Positions 1 to 5,596 of a stretch of DNA of 12,949 nt are shown here, piece by piece (within the stretch, counting starts at the first letter, position 1; the number at the start of each line of letters is the position of its first letter). The translations under genes were made by a program, and so were the position numbers. The stretch lies in NCBI GenBank assembly GCA_020687605.1, contig JAJEQY010000092.1, positions 1 through 12,949 of the forward strand, in the 5' to 3' direction. Below the pieces are notes generated by a model that saw only the letters and a program-made list of their open reading frames with translations, did not search any database and was not told where the DNA came from. The DNA comes from Intestinimonas aquisgranensis (GTDB lineage Bacteria; Bacillota; Clostridia; Oscillospirales; Oscillospiraceae).

Positions 1-32
1 AACAGGCGGACAGCTTAAGCTGTCCGCCTGTT
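1..32. terminator. Perfect 32-base palindrome, probable bidirectional terminator
   Basis: The first 16 bases are the exact reverse complement of the next 16, so the RNA from either strand can fold into a long GC-rich stem (arm begins AACAGGCGGACAG, centre CTTAAG). It lies about 50 bases past the stop codon of the minus-strand Crp/Fnr gene, where a terminator is expected. The U-tract for the minus strand would lie outside the window; on the plus strand the stem is followed by the weakly U-rich CTATTTTA. It may serve converging genes from both sides. Confidence 0.7.
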
Positions 33-82
33 CTATTTTATGCACTGAATGATGTGGAATCCGCACACCTGTTCCAACCGTT

Positions 83-760
83 TCAGCTGTGCCGCTCCAC
101 CGGGTTCAGATGAAACCAGGAACCTTTGGTGTCAAGCTGTCCGGCCTTTTTCAATTTTCCGAGCTCCGCTGACATGGCGGTACGCTCGACCCCCAGATAG
201 TCTGCCAGGGTCTGCCGGTCGCATGGGATGACAAACTCTGCACTCCCTTGCTGCTTCGCCTGATCCAAAAGATAAGTCAGCAGCTTGTCCTTTGTGGTTT
301 TTTGAGACATATAACGCACTTTCTGCGTGAAAGCTAAATTTTTCTGCGCCAGCCCCTGCAACAGATTCTGAATCAACAGACTGTGAAAATGGCAGGTATG
401 GGAGCACAGAGTCAGTATCCGCCTGCAATTCATGAGCAGTACCTCGCTTTCCCTGACGGCAAACACGCTTACAGGCATATGCTCCAATCCAGCGCAGGAA
501 AAAGCCTCTCCAAAGGAATCTCCAGTCTGCAGGATCGACAGCACACTCCGGTTCCCATAGTAATCATCCTGAACCACCTGCACGCCGCCGGAGAGAACAA
601 CACCTACCATCTGCGCGGGGTCGCCCTCCAAAAAGACAGGCTCTCCCTTGGAAACCGATGTGATTTTCGCGCCAAGGCAGCCCATCATCTCATTCAAATC
701 CTCCTGCCCAATTCCATGAAACAGGGAACAACGGGACAGAACAGAAAAATAATGTTCCAT
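83..760 (-). CDS. Crp/Fnr-family transcriptional regulator
   Basis: This 225-residue protein has the two-domain plan of Crp/Fnr activators: an N-terminal cyclic-nucleotide-binding-type beta-roll (about residues 10-125, with GDSFGEAF at 80-87), a dimerisation helix (about 127-150) and a C-terminal winged helix-turn-helix (about 155-218, recognition region DRQTLADYLGVERTAMSAEL at 181-200). The Arg-x-Ser cAMP contact after the FGE motif is not present, so cAMP is unlikely to be the ligand. No N-terminal Fnr-type cysteine cluster is seen, but C112, C119 and C123 with H121, H124 and H126 lie just before the dimerisation helix. I chose the ATG at 760 because GGAGG stands 5 bases before it and a strong promoter lies at 800-828; the frame stays open further upstream but that part precedes the promoter. 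It is monocistronic. The target genes and the ligand cannot be told from the sequence. Confidence 0.9.
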   Translation of the reverse strand: MEHYFSVLSRCSLFHGIGQEDLNEMMGCLGAKITSVSKGEPVFLEGDPAQMVGVVLSGGVQVVQDDYYGNRSVLSILQTGDSFGEAFSCAGLEHMPVSVFAVRESEVLLMNCRRILTLCSHTCHFHSLLIQNLLQGLAQKNLAFTQKVRYMSQKTTKDKLLTYLLDQAKQQGSAEFVIPCDRQTLADYLGVERTAMSAELGKLKKAGQLDTKGSWFHLNPVERHS

Positions 761-773
761 ACGAGCCTCCAGC

Positions 774-787
774 GTTGGAATTCCAAC
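774..787. promoter_or_regulatory. 14-base palindrome, candidate operator of the Crp/Fnr gene
   Basis: GTTGGAATTCCAAC is perfectly self-complementary. It lies between the promoter (800-828) and the Shine-Dalgarno site of the Crp/Fnr gene, at roughly +6 to +19 from the predicted transcription start, a normal place for a repressor site. Self-regulation by the dimeric product is the simplest idea. The sequence is not the usual Fnr or Crp half-site, and a short RNA hairpin with an AATT loop is the alternative. Confidence 0.5.
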
Positions 788-799
788 AATTCTTTCTTG

Positions 800-828
800 A
801 TTATAATAACATGCAGGCCTAACGTCAA
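800..828 (-). promoter_or_regulatory. Sigma-A-type promoter of the Crp/Fnr gene
   Basis: On the minus strand TTGACG (823-828) is followed after exactly 17 bases by TATAAT (800-805), a near-perfect housekeeping promoter. The predicted transcription start is near 793, giving a leader of about 33 bases before the ATG at 760. Confidence 0.85.
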
Positions 829-896
829 GCACTCCGATGTTGCGGCAGCACAGGCCATCGGAAGCAAAAAAGATACGCATGCCGACAGATCCGCAC

Positions 897-936
897 AAAA
901 AACAAACCGCAACCCAGCATAAGCGGTTGCGGTTTG
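897..936 (-). terminator. Rho-independent terminator (second behind tRNA-Thr)
   Basis: Bases 903-914 and 925-936 form a 12-base perfect stem around a 10-base loop; on the minus strand the stem is followed by a run of six T (897-902). It lies about 50 bases beyond the first terminator of the tRNA gene and upstream of the Crp/Fnr promoter, so it acts as a backup barrier. The 49 bases between the two terminators are too short for a gene and I see none there. Confidence 0.8.
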
Positions 937-985
937 GAAAGGTGGCGCAAGGGAGCACGCGGATGATGTTTTTTGACATAGGTAT

Positions 986-1022
986 AAAAAGACGTCGGAG
1001 CAAAGCGGACTTTGCTCCGACG
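986..1022 (-). terminator. Rho-independent terminator of tRNA-Thr
   Basis: A 14-base perfect inverted repeat (992-1005 with 1010-1023, loop CGGA) is followed on the minus strand by five T (986-990). Its 3-prime-proximal arm touches the last A of the encoded CCA end, so the transcript ends directly behind the tRNA. Confidence 0.88.
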
Positions 1023-1097
1023 TGGAGCTAGTGGTGGGAATCGAACCCACAACCTTCTCATTACGAGTGAGATGCTCTGCCATTGAGCCACACTAGC
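1023..1097 (-). tRNA. tRNA-Thr, anticodon CGT
   Basis: All parts of a 75-base tRNA can be traced on the minus strand: acceptor GCTAGTG with CACTAGC, D-arm GCTC/GAGC, anticodon stem TCTCA/TGAGA around loop CTCGTAA, variable GGTT region, T-arm GTGGG-TTCGATT-CCCAC, discriminator T and an encoded CCA end. The anticodon CGT reads the threonine codon ACG. It has its own promoter and terminator and is the only RNA gene seen here. Confidence 0.97.
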
Positions 1098-1133
1098 CCG
1101 TCTGCAGCACAGCGACTGCAAACTGCTTTTGTT

Positions 1134-1162
1134 ATGATACTATATCCGCCCCTGGTTGTCAA
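1134..1162 (-). promoter_or_regulatory. Sigma-A-type promoter of tRNA-Thr
   Basis: On the minus strand TTGACA (1157-1162) is followed after 17 bases by TATCAT (1134-1139). The predicted start near 1127 leaves about 30 bases of 5-prime leader to be trimmed from the tRNA. Confidence 0.85.
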
Positions 1163-1360
1163 GCGAGTTTCGCACCGCCCGCCGCCCTTTTCCAGTCCTT
1201 TACTGCAGCTATACAAGAAGTATATCTCTCTTTGCAGGCGTTCCCTTTTCCCTCATTTTTCTATTTTCCTCTTTTTCCCTCTGTTCATAAAAAGTCCACA
1301 TTCCACAGCCTTTCAGCAACAAACTTTTACTTTTTTATTGTTGTAATTTTTATCATATAG

Positions 1361-1372
1361 TTTACATAATAT
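1361..1372 (+). repeat. Direct repeat TTTACATAATAT, copy 1
   Basis: TTTACATAATAT occurs here and again, unchanged and in the same direction, at 1529-1540. The two copies stand 168 bases apart on either side of the box cluster. They may be protein-binding sites or an AT-rich unwinding element; the function is unknown. Confidence 0.55.
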
Positions 1373-1382
1373 TAAACCTATA

Positions 1383-1398
1383 AGGTGTATTTACACCT
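1383..1398. repeat. Inverted repeat AGGTGTA-TT-TACACCT
   Basis: Two 7-base arms (1383-1389 and 1392-1398) are separated by TT. The right arm shares the TTTACACC core that recurs at 1411-1418 and 1467-1474, so this repeat seems to belong to the same family of sites as the box cluster, here with one copy in the opposite direction. Confidence 0.55.
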
Positions 1399-1486
1399 AG
1401 TTATTCACATTTTACACCGGGTTTTCCACCGGTTGTTCCCCCGCCCATGCCTGGAATTATCGCACTTTTACACCTATTTTTCCACA
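1389..1486 (+). promoter_or_regulatory. Cluster of DnaA-box-like 9-mers
   Basis: Six same-direction 9-mers of the type TTWTNCACM occur: ATTTACACC (1389), TTATTCACA (1401), TTTTACACC (1410), TTTTCCACC (1422), TTTTACACC (1466) and TTTTCCACA (1478). The one at 1401 fits the DnaA box TTATNCACA exactly and the one at 1478 differs at one base; the others differ at two or three. Start-to-start steps are 12, 9, 12, 44 and 12 bases, near one helical turn inside each group. No replication gene lies nearby, so this is not evidently the main origin; a secondary DnaA-binding locus or sites of another repeat-binding protein are possible. Confidence 0.45.
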
Positions 1487-1528
1487 TTCTCAACACAGGG
1501 CGTTCTGTTGCCCAGGCTCTCTTCTTAT

Positions 1529-1540
1529 TTTACATAATAT
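1529..1540 (+). repeat. Direct repeat TTTACATAATAT, copy 2
   Basis: Exact second copy of the 12-mer at 1361-1372, lying just downstream of the MATE gene end on the minus strand. Confidence 0.55.
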
Positions 1541-1551
1541 GATCTCTTGTG

Positions 1552-1577
1552 AAAAAATCCATATCAAACATGTATGG
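1552..1577 (-). terminator. Weak terminator candidate behind the MATE gene
   Basis: On the minus strand CCATA (from 1577) and TATGG (to 1559) can form a 5-base stem with a 9-base loop, followed by a run of six T (1552-1557). The stem is short and AT-rich, so the call rests mainly on its place 16 bases past the stop codon and the T-run. Confidence 0.4.
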
Positions 1578-1592
1578 GCATTTTCCCAGTTC

Positions 1593-2936
1593 TTATCCCT
1601 GTGCCGTATCCAGCAGGCGTTTCTGCCGCCAGGCGCCGCTCTGCCAGCGGATGAGGAAAAGCACCGCACGGATGCACTCATCTGCCGCCATGGCGACCCA
1701 CAGCCCAACCAGGCCCCAATCCAGAACTACCCCCAGGAAAAAGCTCCCGCCTACGCCCACCAACCACGCGGCAAAGACGCAGATGACGGTGGGAAAGCGG
1801 ATATCACCGCAGGCCTGGAGCGCCCGGCACATGACCATGTTCACCGCCCGCCCCAGCTCCAGGGGGATCTCAATGAGCATGATGGTACCGGCCAGGTCCA
1901 GGATTTGAGGGTCCTGTGTGAAGATGCTGTAGACTGGCCGCGCCGCCAGCCAGAGGAGAACTGAGAGGCCTCCGGATACCAGCACTGCCCCCCGCAGAGT
2001 GGACATGACCTGGCGGTGGGTGGCCTCCATCTCCCGGGCACCCATGAGCCGGGCCACCACCACCTGACATGCCTGAGAAAGCGCGGAACCGAACATATAG
2101 GTAACGTTGGCAAAGATCATGGCATAGACCCTGGTATTGACCACATAGGCGGCGAACTGGTTGCAGACAGCCTGGATGCAGATCTGAGAGCCGTTGTAGG
2201 AGAGTGACTCACTGCCGGTAGGCAGTCCGATGCCCAGGAGCTGAAGCATCTCCGCCTTGGGAAAGGGGCGTAGGTGCCGCCTGGAGAGCAGGCCGGGGAA
2301 ATGCCGCCGGAACAGGCAGGCGATGACCACCACCCCTACAAAGCGGCTCAGACCGCTGGAGAGGACAGCACCCGCCACGCCCAGAGCGGGCAGGGGGCCC
2401 AGCCCGTTGATGAGGATATAGTTTCCGCCAATGTTCAGGCAGTTCATAAAAATGGAGACCATCATGGTCTCCCGCATCATCTGAGCGCTGCGGAAAAAGG
2501 CGGTAAAGGTAAGGTAGACCGACTGAAAGACCATGCCGGCGCCGATGATGCGCATGTAGAGACAGGTCTCTTCAAAAATCAGCTCGTGGACCCCCATGAG
2601 CCGGAAGATGGGACCACAGCCCAAAATCAGCAACAGGCTCACCGCCAGGCCAAAGATCAGGTTCATCACCAGGGCCGCGGTGCAGGTACGCCCCACCCGT
2701 TTGGTGTCTCCGGCCCCCAGGTACTGGGACACCAGGATCATGGCTGCGGTGCACACCACCGAGAACACCAGCAGCAGCAGGTTGGTAATCTGGTTGGCGT
2801 TGCCGATGGCGCCTACCCCGTTGGGGTCCCGCCAGCCCACCATGATCTGATCGGCGTTGCCCACCAGCATCTGGAGCAGCAGTTCCACAAAAATGGGCCA
2901 GGACAGGCTCAATACGTCTTGCTTCTTCTGTTTCAT
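1593..2936 (-). CDS. MATE-family multidrug/solute efflux transporter
   Basis: This 447-residue, very hydrophobic protein has the length and the internally repeated two-bundle pattern of MATE antiporters, with about twelve predicted membrane helices. The N-terminus carries the family's opening pattern (LSLSWPIFVELLLQMLVGNA, residues 9-28, then DQIMVG), and a matching second half starts near residue 230 (LLGIGLPTGSESLSYNGSQI). MATE proteins export cationic drugs, dyes or metabolites in exchange for Na+ or H+; the substrate cannot be predicted here. The ATG at 2936 has AGAGAGG seven bases upstream. It follows lysC on the same strand with a strong hairpin in between and I see no promoter of its own, so it is probably expressed at a reduced level by readthrough. 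Export of an amino acid or related compound would suit the neighbourhood but is only a guess. Confidence 0.92.
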   Translation of the reverse strand: MKQKKQDVLSLSWPIFVELLLQMLVGNADQIMVGWRDPNGVGAIGNANQITNLLLLVFSVVCTAAMILVSQYLGAGDTKRVGRTCTAALVMNLIFGLAVSLLLILGCGPIFRLMGVHELIFEETCLYMRIIGAGMVFQSVYLTFTAFFRSAQMMRETMMVSIFMNCLNIGGNYILINGLGPLPALGVAGAVLSSGLSRFVGVVVIACLFRRHFPGLLSRRHLRPFPKAEMLQLLGIGLPTGSESLSYNGSQICIQAVCNQFAAYVVNTRVYAMIFANVTYMFGSALSQACQVVVARLMGAREMEATHRQVMSTLRGAVLVSGGLSVLLWLAARPVYSIFTQDPQILDLAGTIMLIEIPLELGRAVNMVMCRALQACGDIRFPTVICVFAAWLVGVGGSFFLGVVLDWGLVGLWVAMAADECIRAVLFLIRWQSGAWRQKRLLDTAQG

Positions 2937-2964
2937 CGTTTTTCCTCTCTTCAGAACGCAGAAC

Positions 2965-3008
2965 GGGAGCCCGGAGACCCCCCTGCCGGGCGGGGTCTTC
3001 GGGCTCCC
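2965..3008 (-). promoter_or_regulatory. Strong hairpin between lysC and the MATE gene, no U-tract
   Basis: Arms 2965-2981 and 2992-3008 pair over 17 positions with a single non-Watson-Crick site, around a 10-base loop. On the minus strand the next bases are GTTCTGCGTTCTG, not a U-run, and the stem ends 28 bases before the MATE start codon. It therefore looks more like a partial attenuator, RNA-processing site or 3-prime stabiliser than a full terminator. Confidence 0.6.
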
Positions 3009-3048
3009 ATCTCAACGCGTCTTTGCGCCGCTGGGGCATTTTGCAGAC

Positions 3049-3534
3049 TCAGATGTTGCCGAACTCCTCATAGAAGCGGTCGTGGATGACCTGGACAGCG
3101 GTGTCGGCGTCGCACTTGTCCACCAGGACAGACACCTTGATCTCACTGGTGGAGATCATGTGGATGTTGATGCCGGCGTTATAGAGGGCCTCAAACATGA
3201 GGGAGGCCACACCGGGGTTGTTGATCATACCGGCGCCCACGATGGAGACCTTGGCGATCTCATCGGTCACGTCGATGTGGTCAAAGCCAAGCACGCTCTG
3301 CAGGTCGGTCATGACCTGCTTGGCCTTCTCCATATCGTCCAGGTCCACGGTAAAGCTGATGTCCTTGGTGTTGTTGCGGCCAATGGACTGGAGGATGATG
3401 TCCACATTGATCTTGTACTTCGCCAGGGCGGAGAACATCCGGAAGGCGGTGCCGGGCTTGTCGGGCAGGCCGACGAGGGCCAGACGGGCAATATTTTTAT
3501 CCTTGGCAATGCCGCTGACATAGGGCTTTTCCAT
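3049..3534 (-). CDS. Aspartokinase beta subunit from an internal lysC start
   Basis: Within lysC, in the same frame, the codon for Met247 (3532-3534) is preceded by a perfect Shine-Dalgarno sequence AAGGAGGTT (3544-3552) ending nine bases before the ATG, much stronger than the site of the full-length gene. The product would be a 161-residue protein (starting MEKPYVSGIAKDKN) holding only the two ACT domains. In Bacillus subtilis aspartokinase II, lysC likewise makes an alpha chain of about 408 residues and a beta chain of about 163 residues from an internal start, giving an alpha2-beta2 enzyme with feedback control. The match in position and size makes the same arrangement likely here; translation itself is not shown. 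Confidence 0.65.
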   Translation of the reverse strand: MEKPYVSGIAKDKNIARLALVGLPDKPGTAFRMFSALAKYKINVDIILQSIGRNNTKDISFTVDLDDMEKAKQVMTDLQSVLGFDHIDVTDEIAKVSIVGAGMINNPGVASLMFEALYNAGINIHMISTSEIKVSVLVDKCDADTAVQVIHDRFYEEFGNI

Positions 3535-4272
3535 GGTTTTTGCAACCTCCTTGACTTTTGTCCCGGGCTGACCGGAGAAGCTGGAGAGGACCTCCAGATT
3601 CACGTTATACCGCTTCGCCATCTCCACGGAGCGGTTGTGCAGGACCTGGGCGCCCAGGGTGGCCAGCTCCAACATCTCGTCGTAGGTGATCTCATCCAGC
3701 TTCCGGGCGCCCTTCACATAGCGGGGATCAGCGGTGTAGACACCGTCCACGTCGGTGTAGATCTGGCACAGGTCAGCATGGAGGGCGGCGGCCAGGGCCA
3801 CTGCCGAGGTGTCCGAGCCGCCCCGGCCCAGGGTGGTGATGTCGCCGTACTTGTTGATGCCCTGGAAGCCGGTGATGATGACGATCTTCTTCTTGTCCAG
3901 CTCGGCCAGGATACGCTCGCTGCGGATGCTCTTGATCCGGGCGGCACTATAAACGGAATTCGTTTTGAAGCCCGCCTGCCAGCCGGTGAGAGAGACCACC
4001 GGGTAGCCCATGCCCTCGATGGCCATGGCGCACAGGGCACAGGAGATCTGCTCGCCGGTGGAGAGAAGCATGTCCATCTCCCGTTTGGATGCCTTGGGAT
4101 TGATCTCACCGGCCTTGGCGATGAGATCATCGGTGGTGTCACCCTGGGCGGAAAGGACCACCACCAGGCTGTGGCCCCGGCGGTAGGTCTCCGTGATGAT
4201 GCGGGCTACGTTGCGGATGCGGTCGGCATCCGCGACGGAGGACCCGCCGAATTTCTGTACAATGAGTGCCAT
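3049..4272 (-). CDS. lysC: Aspartokinase (aspartate kinase)
   Basis: Aspartokinase phosphorylates L-aspartate with ATP, the first step to lysine, threonine, methionine and diaminopimelate. The 407-residue product has the family's usual length. The amino-acid-kinase domain (1-240) shows KFGGSSVADADRI at 7-19, STGEQ at 71-75 and the RGGSDTSA loop at 150-157 followed by YTDVDGVYTADPR (172-184). Two ACT domains follow: LVGLPDKPGTAF at 266-277 and VSIVGAGMINNPGVAS at 342-357, where lysine or threonine would bind in this lysine-sensitive class. The ATG at 4272 has AGGGGG ten bases upstream, a rather weak site. The gene lies 67 bases behind hom on the same strand, third after the ACT-regulator gene and hom. 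Inside it is a second translation start (see the entry at 3049-3534). Confidence 0.97.
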   Translation of the reverse strand: MALIVQKFGGSSVADADRIRNVARIITETYRRGHSLVVVLSAQGDTTDDLIAKAGEINPKASKREMDMLLSTGEQISCALCAMAIEGMGYPVVSLTGWQAGFKTNSVYSAARIKSIRSERILAELDKKKIVIITGFQGINKYGDITTLGRGGSDTSAVALAAALHADLCQIYTDVDGVYTADPRYVKGARKLDEITYDEMLELATLGAQVLHNRSVEMAKRYNVNLEVLSSFSGQPGTKVKEVAKTMEKPYVSGIAKDKNIARLALVGLPDKPGTAFRMFSALAKYKINVDIILQSIGRNNTKDISFTVDLDDMEKAKQVMTDLQSVLGFDHIDVTDEIAKVSIVGAGMINNPGVASLMFEALYNAGINIHMISTSEIKVSVLVDKCDADTAVQVIHDRFYEEFGNI

Positions 4273-4306
4273 GGTATATGTACCCCCTAAGCGTTTATGG
4301 GAAAGG

Positions 4307-4323
4307 GGAGCCTGCCAGGCTCC
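4307..4323 (-). promoter_or_regulatory. Intergenic hairpin between hom and lysC
   Basis: GGAGCCTG (4307-4314) and CAGGCTCC (4316-4323) form a near-continuous inverted repeat. On the minus strand it is followed by CCTTTCCC, too C-rich for a good terminator. It sits about 35 bases before the lysC start and may tune transcription or mRNA stability between the genes. Confidence 0.45.
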
Positions 4324-4339
4324 AAACCAGTCTATGCCC

Positions 4340-5548
4340 TCACTCCAGGACCCGGAACACCGACTGGGGCACCAGCGCTCCCAAAGCGCCGTCCAACTGG
4401 GCGCGGGTCATGGGGCTGGTGAGGAAGGCCACCTCATCGGCAGGCGCGCCGGGGCGGGAGAGCAGGCTGGCGCCGGGCACCGCCCGGGCATCTTCCGCCG
4501 TACCCAGTGCCCGCACATACCAGCGGAAGGGCATCTTCTCAGGCCCGACCGCCACATCGTCGCCTCCGGGCCCCCACTCGATCCGTTTCCGGGACCGAAT
4601 GTGCCGGGCGGCATCCATGACGTCTGCCACCACGGCGGAGGCGGTGGGCAGCTTGCCGGCGCCCCTGCCATAGAACATCACGTCGCCGATGGCGTCGCCC
4701 TTGACCATGATGGCGTTGAACACGTCCTCTACACCGGCCAGCGGGGCCTCGCCGTCCACCAGATGGGGCGCCACATAGGCGCAGATTTTGCCGTCATCCT
4801 GCTTGACCGCCCGGCCCAGCAGCTTGATCTTCCGGTTGCAGGACTCGGAGTAAGCCACATCGGCCAGAGTCACACCAGAGATGCCCTCGGTGGGCACCTG
4901 CCGGGGATAGACATGACGGCCGAAGGCAATGGCAGCCAGAATGCAGATCTTCCGGCAGGCGTCGTGTCCTTCCACATCGGCGGTGGGGTCCTTCTCGGCG
5001 TAGCCGTTGTCCTGGGCCTCCTTCAGCGCCGCCTCAAAGGTGAGGCCGGAGCGGATCATCCGGGTAAGGATATAGTTGGTGGTGCCGTTGAGGATGCCGC
5101 AGACCTCAGTGAGCTCGTTGGCCGCCAGGCACTGGGACAGGGGACGCAGAATGGGGATACCGCCGCCCACGCTGGCCTCAAAGAGGTAGCTGACGCCCTT
5201 CTCCGCCGCCAGCTGCAAAAGCTCGTGGCCGTGCTCGGCCACCAGCTCCTTGTTGGAGGACACCACGCTCTTCCCAGCCGTTAGAGCGCGGCGTGTAAAG
5301 TCAAGGGCTACGGTAGCCCCGCCGATGGTCTCCACCACAATGTCCACGGTGGGATCGTTTTCAATAATAGAAAAGTCGTGGACTACCTTATCCCCAAAGG
5401 GGCTGTCCGGAAAGTCCCGCACATCCAGGATGTACTTGAGACGGACCGGCGTCTCCACCTTCTGGTCGATGTGGTCGGCGTTTTTGGCCAGCACCTCGGC
5501 CACACCGGAACCAACGGTGCCAAAGCCCAGGATCGCAACATTCACCAT
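4340..5548 (-). CDS. hom: Homoserine dehydrogenase with a reduced ACT region
   Basis: Homoserine dehydrogenase reduces aspartate-semialdehyde to homoserine with NAD(P)H, the branch point to threonine and methionine. The 402-residue protein begins with a Rossmann fold (ILGFGTVGSGVAEVL, 6-20), followed by SSNKELVAEHG (98-108), ASVGGGIPI (125-133), GILNGTTNYI (151-160) and the signature GYAEKDPTADVEGHDACRK (182-200), which carries the catalytic acid and lysine. Relatives usually end in a full ACT domain after about residue 345. Here only FRWYVRA at about 341-347 and a last helix-strand piece (369-402) resemble it; the PGVL loop and first helix are missing. I chose the ATG at 5548 (GAGGAG ten bases upstream) over an in-frame TTG eight codons earlier, because the catalytic fold begins at once. 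The gene follows the ACT-regulator gene by 48 bases. Confidence 0.95.
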   Translation of the reverse strand: MVNVAILGFGTVGSGVAEVLAKNADHIDQKVETPVRLKYILDVRDFPDSPFGDKVVHDFSIIENDPTVDIVVETIGGATVALDFTRRALTAGKSVVSSNKELVAEHGHELLQLAAEKGVSYLFEASVGGGIPILRPLSQCLAANELTEVCGILNGTTNYILTRMIRSGLTFEAALKEAQDNGYAEKDPTADVEGHDACRKICILAAIAFGRHVYPRQVPTEGISGVTLADVAYSESCNRKIKLLGRAVKQDDGKICAYVAPHLVDGEAPLAGVEDVFNAIMVKGDAIGDVMFYGRGAGKLPTASAVVADVMDAARHIRSRKRIEWGPGGDDVAVGPEKMPFRWYVRALGTAEDARAVPGASLLSRPGAPADEVAFLTSPMTRAQLDGALGALVPQSVFRVLE

Positions 5549-5596
5549 GTGATCTACTCTCCTCTGATTCAATTCCGACGTTCGCGCCGGGCGGCG

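Larger units (their letters stand above)
1163..1551. other. AT-rich gap without a convincing gene
   Basis: No reading frame here has a Shine-Dalgarno site and protein-like composition. From 1190 to 1345 the plus strand is strongly pyrimidine-rich (long runs of C and T). From 1331 to 1380 it is very AT-rich. Then follows the cluster of DnaA-box-like 9-mers (1389-1486), and a 12-base direct repeat at 1361-1372 and 1529-1540 brackets that cluster. The composition differs sharply from the GC-rich genes around it. Confidence 0.6.

Noticed and set aside
761..1003. N-terminal extension of the Crp/Fnr frame by 81 codons
   Set aside because: It would run through a terminator and the promoter at 800-828; the ATG at 760 has a good Shine-Dalgarno site and gives the normal family length.
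1083..1346. An 87-codon plus-strand frame in the AT-rich gap
   Set aside because: It starts inside the tRNA gene, has no Shine-Dalgarno site, and its product simply reflects the pyrimidine-rich tract (runs of Phe, Leu, Ser and Pro).
1331..1490. Chromosomal replication origin oriC
   Set aside because: dnaA, dnaN and rpmH are absent, only one box fits the consensus exactly, and neighbouring genes do not change direction here; kept only as a DnaA-box-like cluster.
2857..4290. A 477-codon plus-strand frame opposite lysC
   Set aside because: Low-complexity His/Asp/Gly-rich composition and full overlap with a well-supported aspartokinase gene; a mirror frame.
4193..5284. A 363-codon plus-strand frame opposite hom
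   Set aside because: Same type of mirror frame over a certain gene, without family motifs.
5549..5572. Longer hom start at an in-frame TTG
   Set aside because: The eight added codons are the Shine-Dalgarno region itself; the ATG at 5548 starts directly at the nucleotide-binding fold.
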